A program made the position numbers and the translations under genes. The notes beneath the pieces were generated by a model, which had not been told where the DNA came from, ran no database searches, and saw only the letters and a program-made list of their open reading frames with translations. 10,205 bases of DNA from Gammaproteobacteria bacterium (GTDB lineage Bacteria > Pseudomonadota > Gammaproteobacteria > Competibacterales > Competibacteraceae). How positions within the stretch are numbered: the stretch's first letter is position 1; each line of letters begins with the position of its first letter. This document shows positions 1 to 9,054 of this stretch, piece after piece. The stretch is taken from positions 1 to 10,205 of the forward strand of contig JAIFNF010000332.1 of the NCBI GenBank assembly GCA_020047885.1, written 5' to 3'.

Positions 1-17
1 ACGAGGAAAAGCCCAAG

Positions 18-278
18 ATGACCACTCCCTCCCACGATTCTACCTTCATCGCGCAGGTGGAAACCCGGGTGGATCGCTTAACCGCATTGCGCGGCACCGT
101 GTTGCGGTGTATTGGCGCACTCGGCGGCAATGCCGATTCCACCTCGCATCTGGTTTGCGAGGCCTTACATCAGGTCGCCGATGAGTTGGGGGAGATGATC
201 GTCCATGATGCCGATTCAAATCCATCTCCCCGCCGCTACCGGGACGTTGAGGAACATCTGGTGGATATTGAGAAATAG
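18..278 (+). CDS. Small hypothetical protein (86 aa)
   Basis: I do not recognise this protein. It is short, mostly polar and probably helical, with a histidine- and acid-containing middle (LVCEALHQVADELGEMIVHD, about residues 45-64). It has no signal peptide or membrane segment. The start is supported by AGGAAA at 5-10, about 7 bases upstream of ATG 18. However, the same frame stays open from the ATG to the window edge (codons for EEKPK precede it), so it could also be the C-terminus of a longer protein. A second possibility is that an upstream gene ends at the TGA at 19-21, giving an ATGA overlap and an operon. It converges on adk, 47 bases away. It is probably a real gene because it has a ribosome site and proteobacterial-type codon use, but no function can be assigned. 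Confidence 0.6.
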   Translation: MTTPSHDSTFIAQVETRVDRLTALRGTVLRCIGALGGNADSTSHLVCEALHQVADELGEMIVHDADSNPSPRRYRDVEEHLVDIEK

Positions 279-286
279 GCATGAGG

Positions 287-318
287 CAATCCCCCATCCC
301 TGGAGGTCAGCGGGATTG
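287..318. terminator. Possible hairpin between convergent genes
   Basis: A perfect 7-base inverted repeat (CAATCCC at 287-293, GGGATTG at 312-318) with an 18-base loop lies between the stop codons of the convergent small gene and adk. Its position suits a shared transcription end, but neither strand has a T-run after the stem and the loop is long. A classical intrinsic terminator is therefore not shown. Confidence 0.25.
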
Positions 319-325
319 AACGAAA

Positions 326-973
326 TCAGCCGTTGATCCGTGTTGTGATCGTGTTAACTATTTCCTCGAGCGCGAGGGATGTAACCACCATCAACAAGTC
401 TTCCTTGCGGTAGAACTCGATCAGCGGCGACGTCTTTTCGTCGTAGGTGTCGAGCCGTTTGCTGATCGCCTCCTCGGTCTCGTCATCGCGCTGCACGATC
501 GGGCTGCCGCATTTATCGCAAACACCCTCTACCTTGGGCGGCTGACTGCGGATATTGAAAATCGCCTGACACTGGGGATTGACGCAGGTGCGGCGGGTGG
601 TCAGGCGGTTGAGAATTTCCTGACGGGGGACTTCGATATTGGCGACGACGTCCAGCTTGATGCCCAATTTGGCCAGGAGCGCCTTAAGCGCTTCGGCCTG
701 GGGAATAGTGCGCGGAAAGCCGTCCAGCAAAAAGCCCTTGGCGCAATCGGGTTCCTGCAAACGGGTTTCCATAATGCCCATGATCAGATCGTCGGGCACC
801 AGATCGCCAGCTTTCATGAACGCTTCGGCCTGTTTGCCCAGTGCCGTACCGGCCTGCACCGCCCCGCGCAGAATGTCGCCGGTGGAGATTTGCACCGAAC
901 CGTCCACCTTCGTCAACAGCTTGGCGACCGTACCCTTGCCCGCGCCGGGGGCGCCCAACAGAATTAATCGCAT
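326..973 (-). CDS. adk: Adenylate kinase, zinc-type LID
   Basis: This cytosolic enzyme interconverts ATP + AMP and 2 ADP and sets the adenylate energy balance. At 215 aa it has the usual long-form length. The P-loop GAPGAGKG is at residues 7-14, the AMP-binding region QISTGD at 28-33, the LDGFPRT motif at 83-89, and the LID spans about 122-160. The LID carries four cysteines (C130, C135, C152, C155), as in zinc-binding or Gram-positive-like adenylate kinases, whereas the E. coli enzyme uses a polar network there. The first cysteine pair is spaced C-x4-C rather than the common C-x2-C. Start choice: on the minus strand GGAGG lies 5 bases before the ATG. The gene is divergent from the SNF2 gene across a 130-base gap that should hold both promoters, but I could not pick convincing -35/-10 boxes there. 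Confidence 0.97.
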   Translation of the reverse strand: MRLILLGAPGAGKGTVAKLLTKVDGSVQISTGDILRGAVQAGTALGKQAEAFMKAGDLVPDDLIMGIMETRLQEPDCAKGFLLDGFPRTIPQAEALKALLAKLGIKLDVVANIEVPRQEILNRLTTRRTCVNPQCQAIFNIRSQPPKVEGVCDKCGSPIVQRDDETEEAISKRLDTYDEKTSPLIEFYRKEDLLMVVTSLALEEIVNTITTRING

Positions 974-1103
974 GAAGTCCTCCTCGGTTATGATTTACAG
1001 TTCGCTATGAGCGGATAGAAGCCGGTCACTACAGGCCACTCACCGCCGACCCATTAATGATAATCCAGAATGCCGGAAATGACCCAACCGGGGATTGACG
1101 CCA

Positions 1104-4100
1104 ATGTTGGTTCTCCATGCTGTGTTTTATGAAAATGGTTTGCATCTGTGGGGTGAGTCGGCGTTAGCGGAAGAGGCGCCGAAACCACCCGCGCTGGTTA
1201 AAGCCTCGCCCTATCGCACCGAAGTTGCCGCCTTGCAGGACGGTCTGGCTAGAGCCGGATTCACGTTCCGGGTGAATCGACATACTGTCGGCGAACACTG
1301 GTTCTGGCTGCCCAGCCAGGGCGACGCGCCGTTGCCGTCTTCACTACTACTGGTGGCTGAACCGCCCAAATCCCGCAAAGCACCAGTACTGGCACCGTGG
1401 CCACTCCCGACCCTGACGCTAAGTCCCGCCGATGCCATTCTGCTGCTGGCGGCTATTCCCGATCACGCGGCTTTGGCCCCCGGTGTGGCGGTGGGCGATG
1501 ATCTGCGCTACTGGAGTGCAGCGCTGCGTCTGGCGGGAGGTCTGGCGTTCCGGCGACAGGTGTTACCCGGTCTGGTCGAACGGGAAGGGGAATACTGGGC
1601 CTGCTGGACACCCATTTTCCTCGGCGAGGATGGGGTGCGGCTGGAACGACTGGCGCGCGCCATGCCGCCTGCCGCCCGGGCTATCGGCGCGGATCATCGC
1701 GTCCCGCCGCTGACCGCTCCCCGTGAGGTCTTGCGCGCTTTCCTGAACGGGATTGTTGACGATCTGGTGCGTGGCGCGATCCCGCTCCCGATGGTGAAAG
1801 GGCCGAAAACTGGGGAATTTAATCTCCACACCGAATGGTTGGATGCCCTGCGCCGACCGGATGGCAGCCTGAAGGCGACCCGGATCGAAAGCCAGCGCCT
1901 GATGCAACAGATTCGCGACTGGCAGCGGCCGCTGTTGCGGTTGATCAACGCCCCCTTCCGGCTGTGCTTCCGGCTGGAAGAACCGGGTATGGACGATGGC
2001 GTGACCGGCGAGCGGGAAGAACTGTTCTTTCCCAGCGCCGCGACCCCGTGGCGCATTCATTACCTGCTCCAGGCGCGTGAAGATCCGAGCCTGTTGCTGC
2101 CCGCCGAGAAGGTGTGGAAGGCGAAACATGGAACCGACGCCAATCTGAACATGCTGGGGCCGAAAGCACGGGAAGGTCTGCTGGCCGCGCTGGGTCAAGC
2201 CGCGTCGTTGTGCCCGGCCATTGAAGCAAGCCTCAAGGAGGCCGCCCCGGCAGGCTATGCCTTGAATACCGATAGTGCGTTCCGCTTCCTGGCGGAAGAA
2301 GCGCCACTGCTGGAACAAAACGGGTTCGGGGTGATGCTGCCCGCCAGTTGGACGGGCAAGCGCCGGGTCAAACTGGCGGCGAGCGCCCAGGCGAAAACCC
2401 GGTTCCAAGCCAAGGCGGGCATGACTCTGGATCGGGTGCTGGATGTGCAGTGGGCGATTGCGCTGGGTGATACCGAGTTAACGATCAAGGAATTAATGGC
2501 GCTGGCGAAGCTGAAAGCGCCGCTGGTGCGGGTGCGTGGTCAGTGGGTGCAGTTGTCCGCGACGGACATTCAGGCGGCACTGGCGCTGCACCAGCGGGAG
2601 AAAGATAGTTTCACCGGTCGTGAGCTGTTGCGCATTGCGCTGGGGGCGGAAAAGGTCGGTGATTTGGAGGTGAAGCAGGTGGCCGCGGATGGGCCGTTGG
2701 GGGAACTACTGGCCGGCCTGGCGGCGGGCGATGCGATGAAACCGCTGCCCCCACCGCCCGGATTGACCGCGACATTGCGGCCTTATCAGGGACGCGGTTA
2801 CGCCTGGCTGGAGTTTCTCACCCGCTGGGGGCTGGGTGCGTGTCTGGCCGACGATATGGGGCTGGGCAAGACCGTACAGACGCTGGCGCTGCTGCAACGG
2901 TTGCGCGAGGCCGGGGAAACTCGTCCGGCGTTACTGATTTGCCCGACCTCGCTGGTCGGCAACTGGTTCAAGGAATCCGCACGCTTTACGCCGCAGTTGC
3001 CGGTGATGATTCACCACGGTTCCGACCGCGAGAAGGGGCAAGTATTTATAACGCAGGCGCAAACTCACGCGCTGGTGCTGTCCAGTTATGGCCTGTTGCA
3101 CCGGGATTTGCCGCTGTTCCAGGATGTGACATGGGCGGCGGTGATTCTGGACGAAGCGCAAAACATCAAAAATGCCGTGACCAAACAGGCCAAGGCGGCA
3201 CGGGCGATACGGGCGGAACGGCGCATCGCCCTGACCGGCACCCCGGTGGAAAATCATATCGGCGATCTGTGGTCGATTCAGGAGTTCCTCAATCCCGGCT
3301 TTCTCGGCAGCGCTAACCGCTTCAAACGGGAGTTTTTCATCCCGGTTCAGGTGCAGCGCGATACCGATGCGATGGCGCAGTTGCAACGGGTCACCGGTCC
3401 TTTTGTGCTGCGCCGGTTGAAGACTGACCGCGCCATTATTCAGGATCTGCCGGAAAAACTGGAAATGAAGGTCTACTGCACATTGACCAAGGAGCAGGCG
3501 AGTCTGTACGCGGCAGTGGTGCAACAGGCCGAGGACGTGCTGGACGGTGCCGAGGGCATGAGTCGGCGTGGGCTGATTCTGAGTACGCTGCTGCGGCTCA
3601 AGCAGGTGTGCAACCATCCCGCGCACTTCCTGGCCGATCATTCGCCGATGCCGGGGCGGTCGGGCAAGTTGGCGCGGTTGACCGAGATGCTGGAGGAAAT
3701 TCAGGCTATGGACGAACGGACGCTGATTTTCACCCAGTTCGCCGAGATGGGGCGTTTACTGGAAACCCATTTGCGCGAGCAGTTGGGCCGGGAGACGCTG
3801 TTCCTGCACGGCGGCTTGACGAAGATTCAGCGCGACCGCATGGTCGAGCGCTTTCAGGACGAAACGTCCGGGCCGCCGGTGTTCATTCTTTCCATCAAGG
3901 CGGGTGGCACCGGCTTGAATCTGACCCGCGCCAATCACGTCTTCCATTTTGACCGCTGGTGGAATCCGGCAGTGGAAAATCAGGCGACCGACCGTGCTTT
4001 CCGCATCGGTCAGACCCGACAGGTGGAAGTGCACAAGTTCGTCTGTCTGGGCACGGTGGAGGAGAAGATTGACGAACTGATCGAACGGAAACAGTCACTG

Positions 4101-4202
4101 GCCGAGAAGATTGTCGGTAGCGGCGAGGGCTGGATTACCGAATTGTCGACGACTGAATTGAAAGACCTGTTCCGACTGCGCGCTAATGCTGTCGAGGATT
4201 GA
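1104..4202 (+). CDS. SNF2-family DEAD/DEAH-box ATPase with SNF2-associated N-terminal region
   Basis: This is a large (1032 aa) Swi2/Snf2 superfamily-2 ATPase, expected to translocate on double-stranded DNA and remodel bound protein; its target is unknown. The first ~545 residues form a long N-terminal region of the kind found in bacterial SNF2 proteins (DUF3670/SNF2-associated type, from memory). The ATPase core follows: LRPYQGRGYAWL near 557, Walker A DDMGLGKT with K589, Walker B DEAQ at 683-686, and motif III LTGTPVENH. The helicase C lobe starts near 870 (RTLIFTQF) and includes LHGG, GGTGLNLT and the DRAFRIGQ arginine-finger motif. All catalytic motifs look intact. I chose ATG 1104 because GGGGA at 1090-1094 sits 9 bases upstream; a TTG at 1095 is the in-frame alternative. 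The toxin gene starts 15 bases after its stop, and a SWIM protein lies just beyond. This resembles the Bacillus YwqA/YwqB pairing. It is distinct from RapA in that it has the SNF2-associated N-terminus and SWIM partner. Confidence 0.93.
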   Translation: MLVLHAVFYENGLHLWGESALAEEAPKPPALVKASPYRTEVAALQDGLARAGFTFRVNRHTVGEHWFWLPSQGDAPLPSSLLLVAEPPKSRKAPVLAPWPLPTLTLSPADAILLLAAIPDHAALAPGVAVGDDLRYWSAALRLAGGLAFRRQVLPGLVEREGEYWACWTPIFLGEDGVRLERLARAMPPAARAIGADHRVPPLTAPREVLRAFLNGIVDDLVRGAIPLPMVKGPKTGEFNLHTEWLDALRRPDGSLKATRIESQRLMQQIRDWQRPLLRLINAPFRLCFRLEEPGMDDGVTGEREELFFPSAATPWRIHYLLQAREDPSLLLPAEKVWKAKHGTDANLNMLGPKAREGLLAALGQAASLCPAIEASLKEAAPAGYALNTDSAFRFLAEEAPLLEQNGFGVMLPASWTGKRRVKLAASAQAKTRFQAKAGMTLDRVLDVQWAIALGDTELTIKELMALAKLKAPLVRVRGQWVQLSATDIQAALALHQREKDSFTGRELLRIALGAEKVGDLEVKQVAADGPLGELLAGLAAGDAMKPLPPPPGLTATLRPYQGRGYAWLEFLTRWGLGACLADDMGLGKTVQTLALLQRLREAGETRPALLICPTSLVGNWFKESARFTPQLPVMIHHGSDREKGQVFITQAQTHALVLSSYGLLHRDLPLFQDVTWAAVILDEAQNIKNAVTKQAKAARAIRAERRIALTGTPVENHIGDLWSIQEFLNPGFLGSANRFKREFFIPVQVQRDTDAMAQLQRVTGPFVLRRLKTDRAIIQDLPEKLEMKVYCTLTKEQASLYAAVVQQAEDVLDGAEGMSRRGLILSTLLRLKQVCNHPAHFLADHSPMPGRSGKLARLTEMLEEIQAMDERTLIFTQFAEMGRLLETHLREQLGRETLFLHGGLTKIQRDRMVERFQDETSGPPVFILSIKAGGTGLNLTRANHVFHFDRWWNPAVENQATDRAFRIGQTRQVEVHKFVCLGTVEEKIDELIERKQSLAEKIVGSGEGWITELSTTELKDLFRLRANAVED

Positions 4203-4217
4203 AACGGATTATTGTTG

Positions 4218-4547
4218 ATGAATTCCGAAGACAAGCCGTTAGTGTGGCTGCAGGGTGAGATTAAGACACCGCCTTTTTCTCCCTCTGCCCGAATTGAAGC
4301 GGGCGTATTACTTCGGCGGCTCCAGCAAGGCCAGATGTTACCTATGCCGCACTCCAGACCGATGCCCAATATCGGCTCAGGTTGTCATGAACTTCGTATC
4401 CATGACTTGAATATGACATGGCGAATTATTTACCGGCTGGATGTCGATGCCGTGATTATCGGCGAAATTTTCAGTAAGAAGACTGCAAAAACGCCGAAAA
4501 AGGTGATTGACATCTGCAAGCGGAGGTTTCAGAACTATGATGAATGA
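4218..4547 (+). CDS. RelE/HigB-like toxin (phage Gp49-like family)
   Basis: This 109-aa protein matches the Gp49-like branch of RelE/ParE toxins, which are expected to be ribosome-associated mRNA endonucleases. Family marks visible are PLVWLQGEIKTPPFS near the N-terminus, the RIEAGVLLRRLQ helix, PMPHSRPMPNIG, CHELRI, TWRIIYRLD, the EIFSKKT strand and the basic tail DICKRRF. Both ends look complete. ATG 4218 is preferred over the TTGs at 4212 and 4215. No good Shine-Dalgarno lies close upstream, so translation is probably coupled to the SNF2 gene, which ends 15 bases earlier. The order is toxin first, as in higBA-type pairs, and its last 11 bases overlap the antitoxin start. Base composition is visibly more AT-rich than the flanking SNF2 and SWIM genes, consistent with acquisition as a cassette. 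Toxic activity is inferred from family only. Confidence 0.88.
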   Translation: MNSEDKPLVWLQGEIKTPPFSPSARIEAGVLLRRLQQGQMLPMPHSRPMPNIGSGCHELRIHDLNMTWRIIYRLDVDAVIIGEIFSKKTAKTPKKVIDICKRRFQNYDE

Positions 4548-4731
4548 ATGCAAAAAGAAGCGACTGATCGACAAAGGTTGGAAGATTGGCGATGTTAAAG
4601 AGTTTCTCCAACTTTCTCCTGAAGAAGCGGCTTATATCGAGTTTAAGCTTAAGCTGAGTGATCGCCTTGAATCGGATCCAGCTACAGTTGGATATACAAC
4701 GCAATCAGCGGCTTTAGAATTAAAGGATTAA
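4537..4731 (+). CDS. Short, apparently truncated XRE-type antitoxin
   Basis: This 64-aa protein begins like the XRE-family antitoxins that partner Gp49-like toxins: a basic start, then KGWKIGDVKEFLQLSPEEA and IEFKLKLSDRL (to about residue 44). Such antitoxins normally run to roughly 90-100 aa, continuing into a helix-turn-helix with a conserved SQSRVAKME-like recognition segment. Here the sequence diverges to DPATVGYTTQSAALELKD and stops. The +1 and +2 frames of the tail do not recover the missing part. Start: GGAGG at 4522-4526 lies 10 bases before ATG 4537; ATG 4540 is the immediate alternative. The SWIM gene starts 6 bases after the stop and seems to take its ribosome site (AAAGGA, 4722-4727) from this gene's end. 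It is either a deletion derivative or a naturally short antitoxin that may neutralise without binding DNA. Identity as an antitoxin comes from the N-terminal half and position. Confidence 0.75.
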   Translation: MMNECKKKRLIDKGWKIGDVKEFLQLSPEEAAYIEFKLKLSDRLESDPATVGYTTQSAALELKD

Positions 4732-4737
4732 TAAGCC

Positions 4738-5586
4738 ATGGGTTATTACGATTATTTTCCCCCAAGCCGCCCCATTCCAGTCAGTGGCGGCATCAAGGCG
4801 CAAAGTCAGCGCGGCGCCTTCGCCAGCCGCTGGTGGGCCAAGCGTTGGATTGCCGTGCTGGAGGGCTTCAACATCGGTGCCCGACTGGGGCGCGGTAAAA
4901 GCTACGCCCGGCAGGGGCAGGTGCTGGATATCCAGGTGGTGCGCGGCGAGGTCAAAGCGCGGGTGCAGGGTTCGCGGAGGCAACCCTACCAGGTGAGTAT
5001 CCAGTTGACACCCTTCAAGGCGTCGGAATGGCGGAAACTGACGGCAGCCATGGCCGGGGAAGCACGCTTCAGCGCCAAGTTGCTGGCCGGTGAAATGCCG
5101 ACCGATATTGAGGAGATTTTCGAGACTGAGGGACTGTCGCTGTTTCCCAAACGGCATGGCGACCTGGAAACGGATTGCTCCTGCCCGGACTGGGCGAATC
5201 CCTGCAAGCATATCGCGGCGGTGTATTATCTGATCGGCGAGGAATTTGATCGGGATCCGTTTCTGATGTTCAAGCTGCGCGGCATGGATCGGGAAGCCCT
5301 GTTGGCAGAGTTGGGTGAAGCGGCAGGCGATGATGACGGCTGGCCGCTGGCGGAACCGGAGCCGTTGCCCGAGGAACCCCAGGCGTTCTGGACTTTGTCA
5401 CTATTGCCCGAAACCGTGGCCGGACCGCTGATTGCCCCCGCCAAATCCACCGCCCTGTTGCAACGACTGGGAACGTTCCCCTTCTGGCGCGGCGATGCGT
5501 CGTTGCTCGAGACGCTCGAACCGGTGTATGCCGCCATGGGGAACGGGGCGCTGGCGGCGCTTGGGGAAGCGGTAGAGGAACGTTGA
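4738..5586 (+). CDS. SWIM zinc-finger protein
   Basis: This 282-aa soluble protein has a SWIM zinc finger, a C-x-C-xn-C-x-H module linked to DNA or protein binding. The ligands are visible as C147, C149, C156 and H158 (CSCPDWANPCKH). The N-terminus is the standard one for these proteins: MGYYDYFPPSRPIPVSGGIK, then WWAKRWIAVLE and RLGRGKSYARQGQV, so the ATG at 4738 is well supported and the gene is not truncated by the nearby antitoxin. The C-terminal ~110 residues are acidic and proline-rich, with a short segment (LALLPETV-like, SLLPETVAGPLI) typical of the family's tail. It lies downstream of the SNF2 ATPase, as ywqB does with ywqA in Bacillus. The two probably act in one nucleoprotein complex, but no function is established. 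It likely ends the SNF2 transcription unit, since a new promoter follows at 5629. Confidence 0.9.
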   Translation: MGYYDYFPPSRPIPVSGGIKAQSQRGAFASRWWAKRWIAVLEGFNIGARLGRGKSYARQGQVLDIQVVRGEVKARVQGSRRQPYQVSIQLTPFKASEWRKLTAAMAGEARFSAKLLAGEMPTDIEEIFETEGLSLFPKRHGDLETDCSCPDWANPCKHIAAVYYLIGEEFDRDPFLMFKLRGMDREALLAELGEAAGDDDGWPLAEPEPLPEEPQAFWTLSLLPETVAGPLIAPAKSTALLQRLGTFPFWRGDASLLETLEPVYAAMGNGALAALGEAVEER

Positions 5587-5589
5587 ACA

Positions 5590-5606
5590 CCCCCTATTAC
5601 CGGGGG
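5590..5606 (+). terminator. Possible GC hairpin after the SWIM gene
   Basis: CCCCC at 5590-5594 pairs with GGGGG at 5602-5606 around a 7-base loop (TATTACC), three bases after the SWIM stop codon. The location suits a transcription end before the mod promoter. There is no T-tract directly after it, so it is weak as an intrinsic terminator and may only be a stabilising or Rho-assisted 3' end. Confidence 0.3.
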
Positions 5607-5628
5607 CGTCATGCCGAATTCTTCATGA

Positions 5629-5660
5629 TTGACAATTTTGTTGGTTTATCGTTATATAAT
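5629..5660 (+). promoter_or_regulatory. Sigma-70-type promoter of the mod operon
   Basis: A perfect -35 box TTGACA lies at 5629-5634. The -10 is TATATA at 5653-5658 with an 18-base spacer, or TATAAT at 5655-5660 with a longer 20-base spacer. The region is sharply AT-rich compared with both flanking genes. It is the only clear promoter-like site upstream of modE and its -10 falls inside the ModE box, so it is well placed for repression by ModE. Confidence 0.7.
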
Positions 5661-5675
5661 TTAGAATATAGCGAG
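5648..5675. promoter_or_regulatory. ModE operator (ModE box)
   Basis: The left arm ATCGTTATATA (5648-5658) and right arm AATATAGCGAG (5665-5675) form an inverted repeat with a 6-base spacer. The published ModE consensus, as I recall it, is ATCGNTATATA, six bases, then TATATAACGAT. The left arm agrees throughout, the right arm at 8 of 11 positions, and the spacing is exact. It covers the -10 region of the promoter just upstream of modE. Molybdate-loaded ModE bound here would block transcription of modE and the transporter genes, giving feedback control. Binding is inferred from sequence. Confidence 0.8.
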
Positions 5676-5693
5676 AACAGGAGGATGTTCGCA

Positions 5694-7251
<1,558 letters not shown>

Positions 7252-7257
7252 ATTCGC

Positions 7258-7938
7258 ATGTCTGCGTTTTCCAACGCCGACTGGGGCGCAGTCTGGCTCA
7301 CCTTCAAATTGGCCAGTCTCACGACCCTGATTTTAATGGTGGTCGGCACGCCCATCGCCTGGTGGCTGGCGCATACCCGTTCGAAATGGAAAGGGGTGGT
7401 CGGTGCGCTAGTAGCGCTGCCGCTGGTGCTGCCGCCGACCGTGTTGGGCTTTTATCTACTGGTAGCGATGGGTCCCTACGGACCGGTCGGCCATTTCACG
7501 CAGTGGCTTGGTATCGGATTGCTGCCCTTTACCTTTCCGGGACTGGTGGTCGCCTCGGTGTTTTATTCGTTGCCTTTTGTCGTGCAGCCGGTGCAAAACG
7601 CTTTCGAGGCGATTGGCCAGCGACCACTGGAAGTTGCAGCGACTTTGCGCGCCGGTCCTTGGGATGCCTTTTTCACCGTGGTATTGCCGCTGGCCAAGCC
7701 CGGTTTCATCACTGCCGCGATTCTCGGTTTTGCCCACACGGTCGGTGAATTTGGGGTAGTGCTAATGATCGGCGGCAATATCCCGGAAAAGACCCGTGTG
7801 GTATCAGTGGCCATCTACGATCACGTTGAAGCGCTGGAATACGCCGAGGCGCATGTGCTGGCGGGCGGGATGGTGCTGTTCAGTTTTCTGGTATTGCTGA
7901 CCCTGTATTCCCGCAAAGGCGCAACCTCGTGGAAATGA
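7258..7938 (+). CDS. modB: Molybdate ABC transporter permease ModB
   Basis: This inner-membrane subunit (226 aa) forms, as a dimer, the molybdate channel driven by ModC. About five hydrophobic segments can be seen, near residues 14-40, 48-75, 88-112, 145-172 and 196-218. The cytoplasmic EAA-type coupling loop, [20 protein letters not shown] starting at E125, contacts the ATPase. [14 protein letters not shown] and the [18 protein letters not shown] stretch are typical of ModB/CysT permeases, and the length is normal for ModB. It starts 6 bases after modA, and its TGA overlaps the modC start (ATGA), indicating translational coupling and balanced subunit production. Confidence 0.97.
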   Translation: MSAFSNADWGAVWLTFKLASLTTLILMVVGTPIAWWLAHTRSKWKGVVGALVALPLVLPPTVLGFYLLVAMGPYGPVGHFTQWLGIGLLPFTFPGLVVASVFYSLPFVVQPVQNAFEAIGQRPLEVAATLRAGPWDAFFTVVLPLAKPGFITAAILGFAHTVGEFGVVLMIGGNIPEKTRVVSVAIYDHVEALEYAEAHVLAGGMVLFSFLVLLTLYSRKGATSWK

Positions 7939-9020
7939 GCACGCCAGCAGGGATTCAGGCGCGCTTCCAAGTCGTCTGGCCGGGATTTACCTTGGACGTC
8001 GATCTCAACCTGCCCGGTCGTGGCGTGACTGCGCTCTTTGGACATTCCGGTTCGGGTAAAACCACCCTGTTGCGCTGTCTGGCAGGACTGGAATGGCATA
8101 ACACCGGGTTGCTGCATTTCAAAGGTGAAGTCTGGCAGGACAGTCAACGCGGCGTTTTTCTGCCGACTTATCAGCGGTCGATTGGCTACGTTTTCCAGGA
8201 AGCCAGCCTGTTTCCGCATCTATCGGTGCAGAAGAATCTGGATTACGGACGCCGGCGGGTGAATGGCAGGCATAAGGTCTCGCTGGATCATGCGGTGGAA
8301 TTATTAGGTATCAGCCACTTGCTTGACCGGATGCCTGACCGGCTGTCCGGGGGGGAACGCCAGCGAGTAGCGATGGCCCGCGCACTGGCGACCAGCCCGG
8401 AATTGTTGCTAATGGACGAACCGTTAGCGGCGCTGGATTTGAAACGCAAGCGTGAAATCCTGCCCTATCTGGAACGCCTGCACGACGAATTGGAAATTCC
8501 GGTGTTTTACGTCAGTCACTCACCCGATGAAGTGGCGCGACTGGCGGATCACGTCGTACTCCTCGCGGAAGGTCGCGTCGTCGCGGCGGGTGGTCTGCGG
8601 GACACGCTGGCACGGCTGGATTTGCCGGCCACCTTTACCGAAGACGCGGGCGTGGTCATCGAGGCGGTGGTCGCGGATCACGACGAAAACTACCATTTGA
8701 CCCGGCTGGATTTTGCCGGGGGTAGCATCTTCGTGACGCGACGGCAGGAAACCATCGGGTACCGGTTGCGCTTCCGCATCCATGCCCGGGATGTCAGCCT
8801 GGCGCTCACTCGTGCTGAAGGAACCAGTATCCTCAATCTGCTGCCGGTGACGGTCATCGAGATCGCTCATGCCGATACGCCGTCGCATGTCCTGATCCGG
8901 TTGGATGCGGGTGGTGCGCCGCTGATTGCCCGCATTACCCGCCGCTCGCTGGATCATCTGGGTATTGCACCCGGTCAGCCGATGTGGGCACAGATTAAGG
9001 CGGTAGCGCTATTAGCGTAA
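7935..9020 (+). CDS. modC: Molybdate ABC transporter ATP-binding protein ModC
   Basis: This cytoplasmic ATPase (361 aa) energises molybdate import through ModB. Walker A is GHSGSGKTT (K42), the ABC signature LSGGERQ starts at 137, Walker B is LLLMDEP (D161, catalytic E162), and the switch histidine is H195 in [11 protein letters not shown]-terminal regulatory region ends in a single Mop/TOBE domain ([12 protein letters not shown] to the end), which in this family can bind molybdate and damp transport. All key residues are present. Start: ATG 7935 overlaps the modB stop by four bases; GTG 7929 is an in-frame alternative with AAAGG 9 bases upstream and cannot be excluded. modD begins 34 bases after the stop, probably on the same transcript. 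Confidence 0.96.
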   Translation: MSTPAGIQARFQVVWPGFTLDVDLNLPGRGVTALFGHSGSGKTTLLRCLAGLEWHNTGLLHFKGEVWQDSQRGVFLPTYQRSIGYVFQEASLFPHLSVQKNLDYGRRRVNGRHKVSLDHAVELLGISHLLDRMPDRLSGGERQRVAMARALATSPELLLMDEPLAALDLKRKREILPYLERLHDELEIPVFYVSHSPDEVARLADHVVLLAEGRVVAAGGLRDTLARLDLPATFTEDAGVVIEAVVADHDENYHLTRLDFAGGSIFVTRRQETIGYRLRFRIHARDVSLALTRAEGTSILNLLPVTVIEIAHADTPSHVLIRLDAGGAPLIARITRRSLDHLGIAPGQPMWAQIKAVALLA

Positions 9021-9054
9021 TTAAAACAGCAACCTATTTCAGGAATCCCCTCCC

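Noticed and set aside
1052..1064. CATTAATG palindrome and GATAAT as a possible SNF2 promoter
   Set aside because: GATAAT could act as a -10, but no -35-like hexamer lies 16-18 bases upstream, and an 8-base AT palindrome is easily expected by chance.
1563..2408. Long minus-strand open frame (281 codons) opposite the SNF2 gene
   Set aside because: It lies wholly inside the SNF2 coding frame, the translation is low-complexity in G, R, Q and P with no recognisable motif, and it is typical of antisense frames in GC-rich genes.
2931..3641. Minus-strand open frame (236 codons) opposite the SNF2 motor domain
   Set aside because: It overlaps the most conserved SNF2 motifs and has no family signature or credible ribosome site; it is a shadow of the true gene.
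4507..4536. Upstream TTG start extending the antitoxin by 10 residues
   Set aside because: The strong GGAGG at 4522-4526 points to ATG 4537, and the family's proteins begin with the basic segment found there.
5583..5693. N-terminal extension of ModE from a TTG at 5583
   Set aside because: The stretch contains the promoter and ModE operator, and AGGAGG at 5679-5684 sets the start at 5694, giving the normal ModE length.
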